From the NCBI GenBank assembly GCA_027442615.1, contig DAIBBI010000054.1, positions 1 to 36,972 on the forward strand: a stretch of 36,972 bases of DNA, in the 5' to 3' direction. This document shows positions 17,282-24,736 of the stretch, piece by piece. This stretch comes from JAJZRV01 sp027442615 (GTDB taxonomy: Bacteria; Pseudomonadota; Gammaproteobacteria; Burkholderiales; Ferrovaceae). Made by a program: the position numbers and the translations under genes. The notes beneath the pieces were generated by a model. That model saw only the letters and a list, made by a program, of their open reading frames with translations. It was not told where the DNA came from and ran no database searches. Numbering within the stretch: the first letter of the stretch is position 1; every line of letters begins with the position of its first letter.

Positions 17282-17354
17282 CGGATGCATTTTCCAGTCC
17301 GTAAGGGGATAATGGAACCAAATAACAAGAACCCCCGACCCCTACGGAATTCAT

Positions 17355-19229
17355 ATGATCAAGGACGGTGCTGAGTCTCAGGAAGCCTTGGAAGAGCCGA
17401 CCGAAGAGTCACTGCTGCTGCAGATTCAGGCGCTAGGTCAATTACCCTCCCCCTCGCATACGGCCATGCGCTTGTTTACCCTGTTGCAAACGGGCGAAAG
17501 CGGGCTCAAGGACATCGTTGCGGTGGTCAAATCAGACCCGACGCTGACGGTGCGTTTGCTTCGCCTTGCCAACCGCCCCGGTAACGGGGCGGTGCGCCCG
17601 GCCGTGGCGGTAGAAGAAGCCCTGGTGCGCCTGGGCCTCAATGCAGCGGTGCATCTGGCTGCGGGGTTGTCGGTTCTGGACGAGGCCCTTTCCAGCCATT
17701 CTGGCGAGGTATCCGCATATCTCGATCTTTGTCGCCTGTCTCTCGCTGCCGCTGTGACTTCGGAGTGGCTCTGTGGGCAACCGGGTATTCCTGCGGGCGC
17801 TGCTGAAATGTTTACCTGCGCCCTACTGGCCAGAGTGGGGCAGCTCGCCTTGCTGCGCTTCTATCCCGATGCCTATAGCGGTTTTATATCATCTACCAGC
17901 CAGGTGGATGAACTGGTAGCGCTGGAGCGCAAGAATTTTGGCATCGATCACGTGGCCATCGGTACGGCTCTGCTGAATGACTGGGGTTTCCCATCCGTCC
18001 TGGTGGAGGTGATCCGCATGGCGGAATCCAGCCTGGAGGATCGTGCCGGAAACGAACGCAAGGTCGTCATGGCGCAGGTGCTGCATGCTTCGTGGGAGAT
18101 TGCCCCGTTGTTGGTGGCAGGTGCCACCGAGCCCCTGATTCCTGTGGTGCGCGCCACCCTGGCGGTGCTGGGTGTGGCTGCCAGCGATGAGGATGTCCAG
18201 CGGGCAGTGGTGCGATTGCAGAAGGGTTGGGACGTGTGGTGCAAGGAGCATGGGTTTGGCTCGCCGGCTCCGGAGGTTAGTCGGGAATCTGGCACCGTGG
18301 GACAGGCCGCTGGTGTCCACCCTGTGACGGTCGTGTTCTACGCCGAGCCTTGCGCACTCAAGCCTGCCTGGATCGCGGCTCTGGAGGCTTCGGGCTACCG
18401 GATAGTGGAGTCCCAGACGTTGGAGGAATCTGGCAGGCAGCTGACCTCGGGCCATGCAGAAATTCTGGTGGCCATGGTGCATCGGCAGACACTGTATGTG
18501 CATGTTGCAACGCTTTCGGCCATGGTGACGGGCAACGGTCACGCGGCCTTGCTTTTGCACGATGTGCAAGACGAGCAGGAGCATGCCGAGTTACTGCTGT
18601 TGGGAATGGATGCGGTGTTGCCGCTGGAGGTCAGTCCTGCCTTGCTCTGTGCACAGGTAACCCGCGCATCCCGGCGGATCCAGTCGTACCGGCAGCTGGA
18701 AAGCGAAAGATGCGCGCATCGCAAGCTGCTCTCCCAGCTCGCCGTGACCACGCGCAAGCTGCATCGCCAAACCCTCACCGATCCCCTGACCGGGCTTGCC
18801 AACCGGCGCATGGCTGATGCCTTCCTCAAAAGGCACTGGGCCCAGGCCGAGCGGCGCCGCTCTCCGCTGAGCTGCCTGCTCATCGATCTCGACAACTTCA
18901 AGCAGATCAATGACGCTTATGGTCACGATGCAGGCGATCGCGTGCTGCAGGAACTCGCCCGCATCCTCAAGCGCCAGGTGCGCCAGGAGGATCTGGCTGT
19001 GCGCCTGGGTGGCGATGAATTTCTCATGGTTTGTCCAATGGCCACCGAAGCTGACATGGAGGTGCTGCGCAAGCGTCTCATGGCTGCGGCATCGCAGGTC
19101 AAACTGGAAACCGGTTCGTTGGTGTTTTCTACCGGCATTGCGGAACGCGATTCCTGCTCCATGAAATCTCCTGGCGATCTTTTGCGGGCTGCGGATCAAA
19201 AGCTCATCAGCGTCAAACGGGGCCGATGA
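17355..19229 (+). CDS. HDOD-GGDEF signalling protein (probable diguanylate cyclase)
   Basis: A 624-residue cytoplasmic protein. Residues about 25-225 form an HDOD domain (PSPSHTAMRLFTLLQ, DPTLTVRLLRLANRPG), a non-catalytic HD-like regulatory fold. About 315-440 looks like a response-regulator receiver fold (ending LLLGMDAVLPLEVSPALLCA) without a phosphorylatable aspartate in the expected place. A short coiled region leads to a GGDEF domain from DPLTGLANRR (about 476) with GGDEF intact at 552-556, and an RQED inhibitory site five residues before it. It should therefore make cyclic-di-GMP from GTP and be product-inhibited. The start at 17355 lacks a strong ribosome site. A near-perfect inverted repeat (17299-17308 with 17339-17347) lies just before it. 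It lies upstream of cbbL in the same direction, but 131 bases and cbb operator sites separate them. Confidence 0.9.
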   Translation: MIKDGAESQEALEEPTEESLLLQIQALGQLPSPSHTAMRLFTLLQTGESGLKDIVAVVKSDPTLTVRLLRLANRPGNGAVRPAVAVEEALVRLGLNAAVHLAAGLSVLDEALSSHSGEVSAYLDLCRLSLAAAVTSEWLCGQPGIPAGAAEMFTCALLARVGQLALLRFYPDAYSGFISSTSQVDELVALERKNFGIDHVAIGTALLNDWGFPSVLVEVIRMAESSLEDRAGNERKVVMAQVLHASWEIAPLLVAGATEPLIPVVRATLAVLGVAASDEDVQRAVVRLQKGWDVWCKEHGFGSPAPEVSRESGTVGQAAGVHPVTVVFYAEPCALKPAWIAALEASGYRIVESQTLEESGRQLTSGHAEILVAMVHRQTLYVHVATLSAMVTGNGHAALLLHDVQDEQEHAELLLLGMDAVLPLEVSPALLCAQVTRASRRIQSYRQLESERCAHRKLLSQLAVTTRKLHRQTLTDPLTGLANRRMADAFLKRHWAQAERRRSPLSCLLIDLDNFKQINDAYGHDAGDRVLQELARILKRQVRQEDLAVRLGGDEFLMVCPMATEADMEVLRKRLMAAASQVKLETGSLVFSTGIAERDSCSMKSPGDLLRAADQKLISVKRGR

Positions 19230-19247
19230 GCAGTAACGGGAATCCTA

Positions 19248-19282
19248 TAAGCGTTTCTGATACATGCAATCAGAATAATTTA
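19248..19282 (+). promoter_or_regulatory. Putative CbbR operator upstream of cbbL
   Basis: Two matches to the CbbR half-site rule TNA-N7-TNA are present: TAAgcgtttcTGA at 19248-19260 and TCAgaataatTTA at 19270-19282. Their starts are 22 bases apart, about two helical turns, so they lie on the same DNA face. Overlapping them is a perfect 7-bp dyad, TTCTGAT (19255-19261) and ATCAGAA (19269-19275). They end 78 bases before the cbbL ATG in an AT-rich region, the normal place for a LysR-type activator. A cbbR gene is not in the window. The motif is seen; binding is inferred from LysR/CbbR knowledge. Confidence 0.55.
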
Positions 19283-19360
19283 ATTTACTTATGCATGGTT
19301 TTATTTGAAGATGGGGGCCTGACAAGACACACCGTGTATGGACCCTAACGGAGGAAGACC

Positions 19361-20782
19361 ATGGCAGTGAAGACCTACAATGCTGGCGTGAAGGAGTACC
19401 GCCAGACTTACTGGACGCCTGAATATACCCCCAAGGACACTGACCTCCTCGCCTGTTTCAAGATCACCCCCCAGGCGGGTGTGGACCGCGAAGAGGTGGC
19501 CGCCGCCGTGGCGGCAGAATCATCCACCGGTACCTGGACCACCGTCTGGACCGACCTGCTCACCGATCTTGATTACTACAAGGGCCGCGCCTATCGCATC
19601 GAAGACGTGCCCGGCGACGACACCTGCTTCTATGCCTTCGTGGCCTACCCCATCGATCTTTTTGAAGAAGGCTCGGTGGTCAACGTCCTGACCTCCCTCG
19701 TGGGCAACGTATTCGGTTTCAAGGCATTGCGTGCCCTGCGCCTGGAAGACGTGCGCTTTCCCATTGCCTATGTCATGACCTGCGGTGGCCCGCCCCAAGG
19801 CATCCAGGTGGAACGCGACAAGTTGAACAAGTACGGTCGTCCGCTGTTGGGTTGCACCATCAAGCCCAAGCTCGGTCTCTCCGCGAAGAATTACGGCCGC
19901 GCCGTGTACGAGTGCTTGCGCGGTGGGCTTGATTTCACCAAGGATGACGAAAACGTCAACAGCCAGCCCTTCATGCGATGGCGTGATCGCTTCGAGTTCG
20001 TGCAGGAGGCCACCCTCAAGGCCCAGCGCGAGACAGGCGAGCGCAAGGGGCATTACCTCAACGTGACCGCGCCCACTCCGGAAGAAATGTACAAACGCGC
20101 CGAGTTTGCCAAGGAAATCGGTGCCCCCATCATCATGCACGACTACCTCACCGGCGGTCTCACTGCCAACACGGGGCTGGCCAACTGGTGCCGCAACAAC
20201 GGCATGCTGTTGCACATTCATCGCGCCATGCACGCCGTGCTGGACCGCAATCCGCACCATGGCATCCATTTTCGAGTATTGACCAAGGTGCTGCGTCTGT
20301 CGGGTGGCGACCACCTGCATTCCGGTACCTTGGTGGGCAAGCTCGAGGGTTCGCGCGAAGCCACCCTGGGATGGATTGACCTCATGCGCGAAGAACACAT
20401 CAAGGAAGATCGCAGCCGCGGCATTTTCTTCGACCAGGATTGGGGTGCGATGCCCGGACTGTTCCCTGTGGCCTCCGGCGGGATTCATGTGTGGCACATG
20501 CCCGCCCTCGTCAACATCTTCGGCGATGATTCGGTTCTGCAGTTTGGCGGCGGTACGCTGGGCCATCCCTGGGGCAACGCGGCGGGAGCAGCAGCCAATC
20601 GTGTGGCGCTCGAGGCTTGCGTGGCAGCGCGTAACCAGGGCATCGCCGTGGAAAAGGAGGGTCGCGCGGTGTTGACCCAGGCGGCAGAACATAGCCCGGA
20701 ACTGCGCATTGCCATGGAAACCTGGAAGGAGATCAAGTTTGAATTTGATACCGTGGACAAGCTTGACGTTGCCCACAAATAA
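19361..20782 (+). CDS. cbbL: RuBisCO large subunit, form IA
   Basis: A 473-residue large subunit of ribulose-1,5-bisphosphate carboxylase/oxygenase, fixing CO2 in the Calvin-Benson-Bassham cycle. The N-terminus (AVKTYNAGVKEYRQTYW) is typical of proteobacterial form IA. Catalytic residues are in place: K168 in TIKPKLG (spinach K175), and K194, D196 and E197 in FTKDDEN (spinach K201, D203, E204), K194 being the lysine that is carbamylated. The loop-6 lysine lies in SGTLVGKLEG. ATG 19361 has GGAGG upstream. cbbS follows after 24 bases. Gene order cbbLSQO without carboxysome genes marks it as the soluble IAq branch. Confidence 0.98.
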   Translation: MAVKTYNAGVKEYRQTYWTPEYTPKDTDLLACFKITPQAGVDREEVAAAVAAESSTGTWTTVWTDLLTDLDYYKGRAYRIEDVPGDDTCFYAFVAYPIDLFEEGSVVNVLTSLVGNVFGFKALRALRLEDVRFPIAYVMTCGGPPQGIQVERDKLNKYGRPLLGCTIKPKLGLSAKNYGRAVYECLRGGLDFTKDDENVNSQPFMRWRDRFEFVQEATLKAQRETGERKGHYLNVTAPTPEEMYKRAEFAKEIGAPIIMHDYLTGGLTANTGLANWCRNNGMLLHIHRAMHAVLDRNPHHGIHFRVLTKVLRLSGGDHLHSGTLVGKLEGSREATLGWIDLMREEHIKEDRSRGIFFDQDWGAMPGLFPVASGGIHVWHMPALVNIFGDDSVLQFGGGTLGHPWGNAAGAAANRVALEACVAARNQGIAVEKEGRAVLTQAAEHSPELRIAMETWKEIKFEFDTVDKLDVAHK

Positions 20783-20806
20783 GCCCAATACGCCAAGGAG
20801 TATTTC

Positions 20807-21163
20807 ATGAGCGAAGTAATGGACTACAAGTCGCGCCTGAGCGACCCCGCCAGCCGCAAGTTCGAGACCTTCTCCTATTTGCCCGCGATGACGGCCGGGG
20901 AAATCAGGAAACAGGTGGAATACCTCATCAAGAAAGGCTGGAATCCGGCCATCGAGCACATCGAGCCGGAATACCTGATGGATTCGTATTGGTACATGTG
21001 GAAGCTGCCGATGTTTGGCGAAACCGACGTGGCCCGCGTGCTGGCTGAGGCTGAGGCCTGTCACAAGGCCAACCCCAATAATCACGTGCGCCTCATCGGG
21101 TATGACAACTTCAAGCAGTCCCAGGGGGCTTCCATGGTGATTTTCCGCGGCAAGACCGTTTGA
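20807..21163 (+). CDS. cbbS: RuBisCO small subunit
   Basis: The 118-residue small subunit that caps the L8 core of form I RuBisCO. Family landmarks are RKFETFSYLPAMT (about residues 15-28), ending with the loop that contacts the large subunit, and YWYMWKLPMFGETDVA (about 62-78). The final strand reads VRLIGYDNFKQSQGASMVI, again typical. AAGGAG lies nine bases before ATG 20807, and it is cotranscribed with cbbL. Length (118) suits the IAq subclass (carboxysomal ones are shorter). A strong terminator follows it. Confidence 0.98.
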   Translation: MSEVMDYKSRLSDPASRKFETFSYLPAMTAGEIRKQVEYLIKKGWNPAIEHIEPEYLMDSYWYMWKLPMFGETDVARVLAEAEACHKANPNNHVRLIGYDNFKQSQGASMVIFRGKTV

Positions 21164-21187
21164 GAGTTGACGGTCATGCACTTTAGG

Positions 21188-21220
21188 CCCCCGCTGCCGT
21201 GAGGTGCGGGGGTTTTTTTT
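21188..21220 (+). terminator. Rho-independent terminator after cbbS
   Basis: CCCCCGC at 21188-21194 pairs with GCGGGGG at 21206-21212, directly followed by eight T residues (21213-21220). The strong GC stem and unbroken T-run are a textbook intrinsic terminator. It ends 14 bases before the cbbQ start, so cbbQO are reached by read-through or from a promoter of their own. A terminator between cbbLS and downstream cbb genes keeps RuBisCO mRNA in excess. Confidence 0.85.
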
Positions 21221-21234
21221 AGACGAGAGCGATC

Positions 21235-22038
21235 ATGAGCGACATCCTTTTCCAATACCGCATCAGCACGCCCCCCTATTACCGCCCCGTGGCGGACGAG
21301 GTGACCCTGTTCCAGGCGGCCTATTCGGTGCGCATGCCGATGATGCTGAAAGGGCCCACGGGCTGCGGCAAGACGCGCTTTGTGGAGCACATGGCGTACA
21401 CCTTGGGAAAACCCCTGGTGACGGTGGCTTGCAACGAGGACATGACGGCTTCGGACCTCGTGGGCCGATTTCTGCTGGATGCCCAGGGCACGCGCTGGCA
21501 GGACGGCCCGCTGGCACTGGCGGCGCGCCACGGCGCCATTTGTTACCTGGATGAGGTGGTGGAGGCACGCCAGGACACCATGGTGGTGATCCATCCCCTG
21601 ACGGACAATCGCCGTGTTCTGCCACTGGAGAAAAAAGGGGAACTCATCCGGGCGCATGCCGATTTTCAATTGGTGATTTCCTACAACCCGGGTTACCAAA
21701 GCCTGATGAAGGATCTCAAGCAATCCACCAAGCAGCGCTTTGGCGCACTAGACTTCAATTATCCGGAACATGTCGTGGAAGCCGAAATCGTGGCCCATGA
21801 AACGGGCATCCTGCCGGAGCTTGCCGACAAACTGGTGTCCATCGCCGAGCGTGCGCGCAACCTCAAGGGACATGGCCTGGATGAAGGCATTTCCACCCGC
21901 ATGCTGATCTACGCGGGCAGCCTCATCGCCGCGGGCGTCGAGGCCAAAAACGCCTGCCGGGTCACCCTGGTGCGCCCCATCACGGATGATCCTGACATGC
22001 GCGATGCCCTGGACGCTGCCGTGACCACGTTCTTTTAG
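21235..22038 (+). CDS. cbbQ: RuBisCO activase CbbQ (MoxR-type AAA+ ATPase)
   Basis: A 267-residue AAA+ protein, the motor half of the CbbQO activase that pulls inhibitory sugar phosphates from RuBisCO active sites. Walker A is GPTGCGKT (residues 40-47), Walker B is ICYLDEV (about 100-106), with the sensor-1 region FQLVISYNPGYQS close after residue 140. The C-terminal helical lid includes the EGISTRMLIYAG sequence seen in the CbbQ/NirQ/NorQ group. Length is normal (about 265-270). ATG 21235 is preceded by a weak GAGAG. The cbbO gene begins 14 bases after the stop. Confidence 0.95.
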   Translation: MSDILFQYRISTPPYYRPVADEVTLFQAAYSVRMPMMLKGPTGCGKTRFVEHMAYTLGKPLVTVACNEDMTASDLVGRFLLDAQGTRWQDGPLALAARHGAICYLDEVVEARQDTMVVIHPLTDNRRVLPLEKKGELIRAHADFQLVISYNPGYQSLMKDLKQSTKQRFGALDFNYPEHVVEAEIVAHETGILPELADKLVSIAERARNLKGHGLDEGISTRMLIYAGSLIAAGVEAKNACRVTLVRPITDDPDMRDALDAAVTTFF

Positions 22039-22052
22039 GGCGGCGCTGCATC

Positions 22053-24380
22053 GTGTCCCGTTCTCTCGACGATTACGCCGAACTGCTGGCAGGGCTACCG
22101 GCTCCCTGCCGTCATGCGATCAGGGACGCATGGGGGGAGGCCACCAAAATACTCTCTGCGCAAGGACTGGATAATTATCTCAAGGGGGCAGCGGCGCTTT
22201 CGCGTTTGGGAAGGGGGACAGACCTCGTGCTCGACTGGATCGGTGCCGCCCCTCAGGTGGCGCGCGAAGTCGGTGAAGATGTGCTGCCGGAGCTCGCCGA
22301 GACGGCACTGGGCTTTGCTTCACGCACCTCCGGTGCGGTGATCGAACGCATGCTCGCCACCTCACCCATTGCCGCCAGGCGCTTTGCTGACGGCATGCTG
22401 TTTCGTCATTACCTGCAGTTTCTCAATCACTTGATCGGCCAAGTGCCGCGTGGGGTGCGACCGATGCTGGAGCATCTGGATGCGCTGCTCTCCCAGTTGA
22501 CGCTGGGCGGGTTGCGGCGCTGGGCCCTATGGGGCGCCCATGCGCACCGTACCGACCATGCGGCACAGATCGAATACTTCAACCTCTCCTCGCGGGAAGC
22601 GCAGGCCATGCTGCAGAAGGAGCGCAAGGGCACCTTGTTTGTGGATGTGCAGCGACGCATCAACATGTATCTGCGCGCGCTCTGGGCACGGGATTTTTTC
22701 ATGCGCCCCACTTCCGGGGATTTTGAAAGCCGCGAGGGCTACCGTCCTTATATCGAAGGGTATCTGATGCATCTGCCCGACGCCTTTGACGATGGGGAGG
22801 GCATGAGCGGGTTGGAGCTCTACCGCGCTGCCGCCGCGCATTGTGCCGCTCACCTGGTGGGTACCAAGGCCCCCCTCAAGGCGGAGCATCTCAACCCGCT
22901 ACAGCGGGAGCTCATTGGCCTGATCGAAGATGCCCGGGTGGAGGCGCTTGCCATCCGGCGCTTTCCGGGATTGCAGCAGCTCTGGGCGCGTTGCCATACG
23001 GCAAATCCCGAGCAGTGCGACAGTGCCGGCGATTACTTCAACCGCCTGGCACGTGCGCTGCTCGATCCGGCCTATGAGGATTCTGATCCCTGGGTGGCGC
23101 AGGGACGGGCGCTATTTACAAGGGCAGAAGCGCATTTGGATTTCAATGGCGTGTCCCGGGACATTGGGGTGACGCTTGCCCGGGAATTCGCCGGCAGGGC
23201 GTTGCCCTACCACCCGCGCAAGGATGGGCTGCGCGCACCCTATCGCGACGATAACCGTTATATCTGGGAATTCCGGACATTTGATCAGAAAGCGGCACTC
23301 GCGGCAGGATATGACGTGCCGCGCCAAGTGCGCCGCCGGGTAGGCCTCATGGAAATGGTCAATGAAATCGACAGCGAGTTGTCAGGAGACGATGCCCAGG
23401 AAATATGGGTGCTGGGGAGCGAGCTTTTTCCCTACGAGGACGAGGGGAAAAGCTTCAACGATCAGGAGGGCAAGGAACCGGTGTCCGACCCCACCCATTA
23501 TCCGGAGTGGGACTACCAGATCCAGCTGGAACGTCCGTCCTGGGCTACGGTACTGGAAAAGCGCCCCAAGCGGGGTTCCCTGCAAGGCATTGACGAGATT
23601 GTCACCCGTCACCGGCGCCTCGTCAGCCAGATGAAGTTCGTGCTGGATGCCATGCAGCCGCAGGGCGTCACGCGCTTGCGCAAGCTCGAGGAGGGGGACG
23701 ACATCGACCTCAATGCCGCACTCGCCAGCATGCTCGATCTGCGTCTGGGATTGCAGCCGGATCCGCGCATCATGATGCGCAGCGTGCGCAAGTTGAGGGA
23801 CATTTCGGTGCTGGTGCTGCTCGATCTTTCCGAATCCACCAACGAGCGGGTGGCGGGCCAGGACTACAGCGTGCTGGATCTCACGCGTGAGGCGACCGTG
23901 CTGTTGGCCGATGCCATTCACAAGGTGGGCGACCCCTTTGCCATCCATGGCTTTTGTTCGGACGGTCGGCACGATGTGGAATATTATCGTTTCAAGGATT
24001 TCCTCCAGCCCTACGATGACACGGTCAAGGCGCGCCTTGCCGGCATGGGGGGGAAGCTCTCCACGCGCATGGGTGCCGCGGTGAGACATGCCACGGCGGC
24101 GCTGACCCGGCAGCGTTCCGCCAGAAAGCTGCTGCTGGTCATCACCGATGGCGAGCCTGCTGATGTGGACGTGCGCGACCCGCAATATCTGCGTTACGAT
24201 ACTCGCAAGGCGGTGGAAGAAGCGCGGCGTGGAGGCATCGTGACCTTTTGCATGACACTCGACCCGCGGGCCGACCAGTATGTGTCCCGCATTTTTGGGG
24301 CGCGCCAATACATGGTGGTGGACCAGGTGTCGCGACTGCCTGAAAGACTGCCGCTGCTCTATGCCGGATTGACGAGGTGA
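22053..24380 (+). CDS. cbbO: RuBisCO activase adaptor CbbO (VWA-domain protein)
   Basis: A 775-residue protein that binds the CbbQ hexamer and RuBisCO. The N-terminal and middle part is alpha-helical and family-specific. The C-terminal von Willebrand factor A domain (about residues 580-770) starts at DISVLVLLDLSESTNERV, which holds the metal-ion-dependent adhesion motif DxSxS, and continues with LLLVITDGEPADVDV. This motif is needed for contact with RuBisCO in studied CbbO proteins. It begins with GTG at 22053. The last four bases (GTGA) also hold the start of the next gene. The protein is full length (family about 750-800). Confidence 0.94.
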   Translation: MSRSLDDYAELLAGLPAPCRHAIRDAWGEATKILSAQGLDNYLKGAAALSRLGRGTDLVLDWIGAAPQVAREVGEDVLPELAETALGFASRTSGAVIERMLATSPIAARRFADGMLFRHYLQFLNHLIGQVPRGVRPMLEHLDALLSQLTLGGLRRWALWGAHAHRTDHAAQIEYFNLSSREAQAMLQKERKGTLFVDVQRRINMYLRALWARDFFMRPTSGDFESREGYRPYIEGYLMHLPDAFDDGEGMSGLELYRAAAAHCAAHLVGTKAPLKAEHLNPLQRELIGLIEDARVEALAIRRFPGLQQLWARCHTANPEQCDSAGDYFNRLARALLDPAYEDSDPWVAQGRALFTRAEAHLDFNGVSRDIGVTLAREFAGRALPYHPRKDGLRAPYRDDNRYIWEFRTFDQKAALAAGYDVPRQVRRRVGLMEMVNEIDSELSGDDAQEIWVLGSELFPYEDEGKSFNDQEGKEPVSDPTHYPEWDYQIQLERPSWATVLEKRPKRGSLQGIDEIVTRHRRLVSQMKFVLDAMQPQGVTRLRKLEEGDDIDLNAALASMLDLRLGLQPDPRIMMRSVRKLRDISVLVLLDLSESTNERVAGQDYSVLDLTREATVLLADAIHKVGDPFAIHGFCSDGRHDVEYYRFKDFLQPYDDTVKARLAGMGGKLSTRMGAAVRHATAALTRQRSARKLLLVITDGEPADVDVRDPQYLRYDTRKAVEEARRGGIVTFCMTLDPRADQYVSRIFGARQYMVVDQVSRLPERLPLLYAGLTR

Positions 24381-24682
24381 CCGTGGAACAACGCTATTGC
24401 GGTGCGCGTAACGATGCCAATGGGGGCATGACGCACCTAGCCCAGATCATCAAGGATGCCTGGGTCTTTGGCCTGTTGCCCGAAGACCAGGACGGCGCTG
24501 GCTGGAATGCCGGACAGATGCAGTCCCTCTATGAAAAAGTTTATGCTGAGTGGGGCAAGTACGGCCATTTGCCCAGCCACCTGCCTGATGATCTGCGCGA
24601 GCGTCACACGCGCATCCACCAGGAAGCGATCAGACGAGCTCGTGCCAGCGGCTGGGATCCAGAACTGGGCGAGAACGACTAA
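24377..24682 (+). CDS. Unknown 101-residue protein translationally coupled to cbbO
   Basis: I do not recognise a named family. The GTG start at 24377 overlaps the cbbO stop (GTGA), which strongly suggests coupled translation and a link with the activase. A second in-frame GTG lies two codons later. The protein is soluble and mixed helical: MTHLAQIIKDAWVFGLLPED, then an aromatic, charged middle (SLYEKVYAEWGKYGHLP), then a basic helix (LRERHTRIHQEAIRRARASG) and an acidic tail. There is no signal peptide, and the only cysteine is near the N-terminus. From context it may be a cofactor for CbbQO assembly or RuBisCO activation, but that is inference. A long palindrome begins right after its stop. 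Confidence 0.8.
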   Translation: MTVEQRYCGARNDANGGMTHLAQIIKDAWVFGLLPEDQDGAGWNAGQMQSLYEKVYAEWGKYGHLPSHLPDDLRERHTRIHQEAIRRARASGWDPELGEND

Positions 24683-24683
24683 A

Positions 24684-24731
24684 AGTGGGGACAGACCTCA
24701 ATAAGGTCTCCTTTTGAGGTCTGTCCCCACT
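24684..24731. repeat. 17-bp perfect palindrome (REP-like or bidirectional terminator)
   Basis: AGTGGGGACAGACCTCA at 24684-24700 is exactly repeated in inverted form at 24715-24731, with a 14-base loop between. It lies between the convergent cbb operon and the NYN-domain gene, two bases after one stop and five bases before the other. The GGGGACAGACC core recalls short dispersed palindromes found near REP-associated transposases in many proteobacteria. The RNA hairpin could end transcription from both sides, although no T-run follows. Only one copy is in this window, so repetition in the genome is unproved. Confidence 0.75.
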
Positions 24732-24736
24732 CCCGC

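Noticed and set aside
19520..21181. Long minus-strand open frame (553 codons) opposite cbbL and cbbS
   Set aside because: It lies entirely antisense to two clearly functional genes with catalytic motifs. It is an effect of GC-rich codon bias; no start site or family features.
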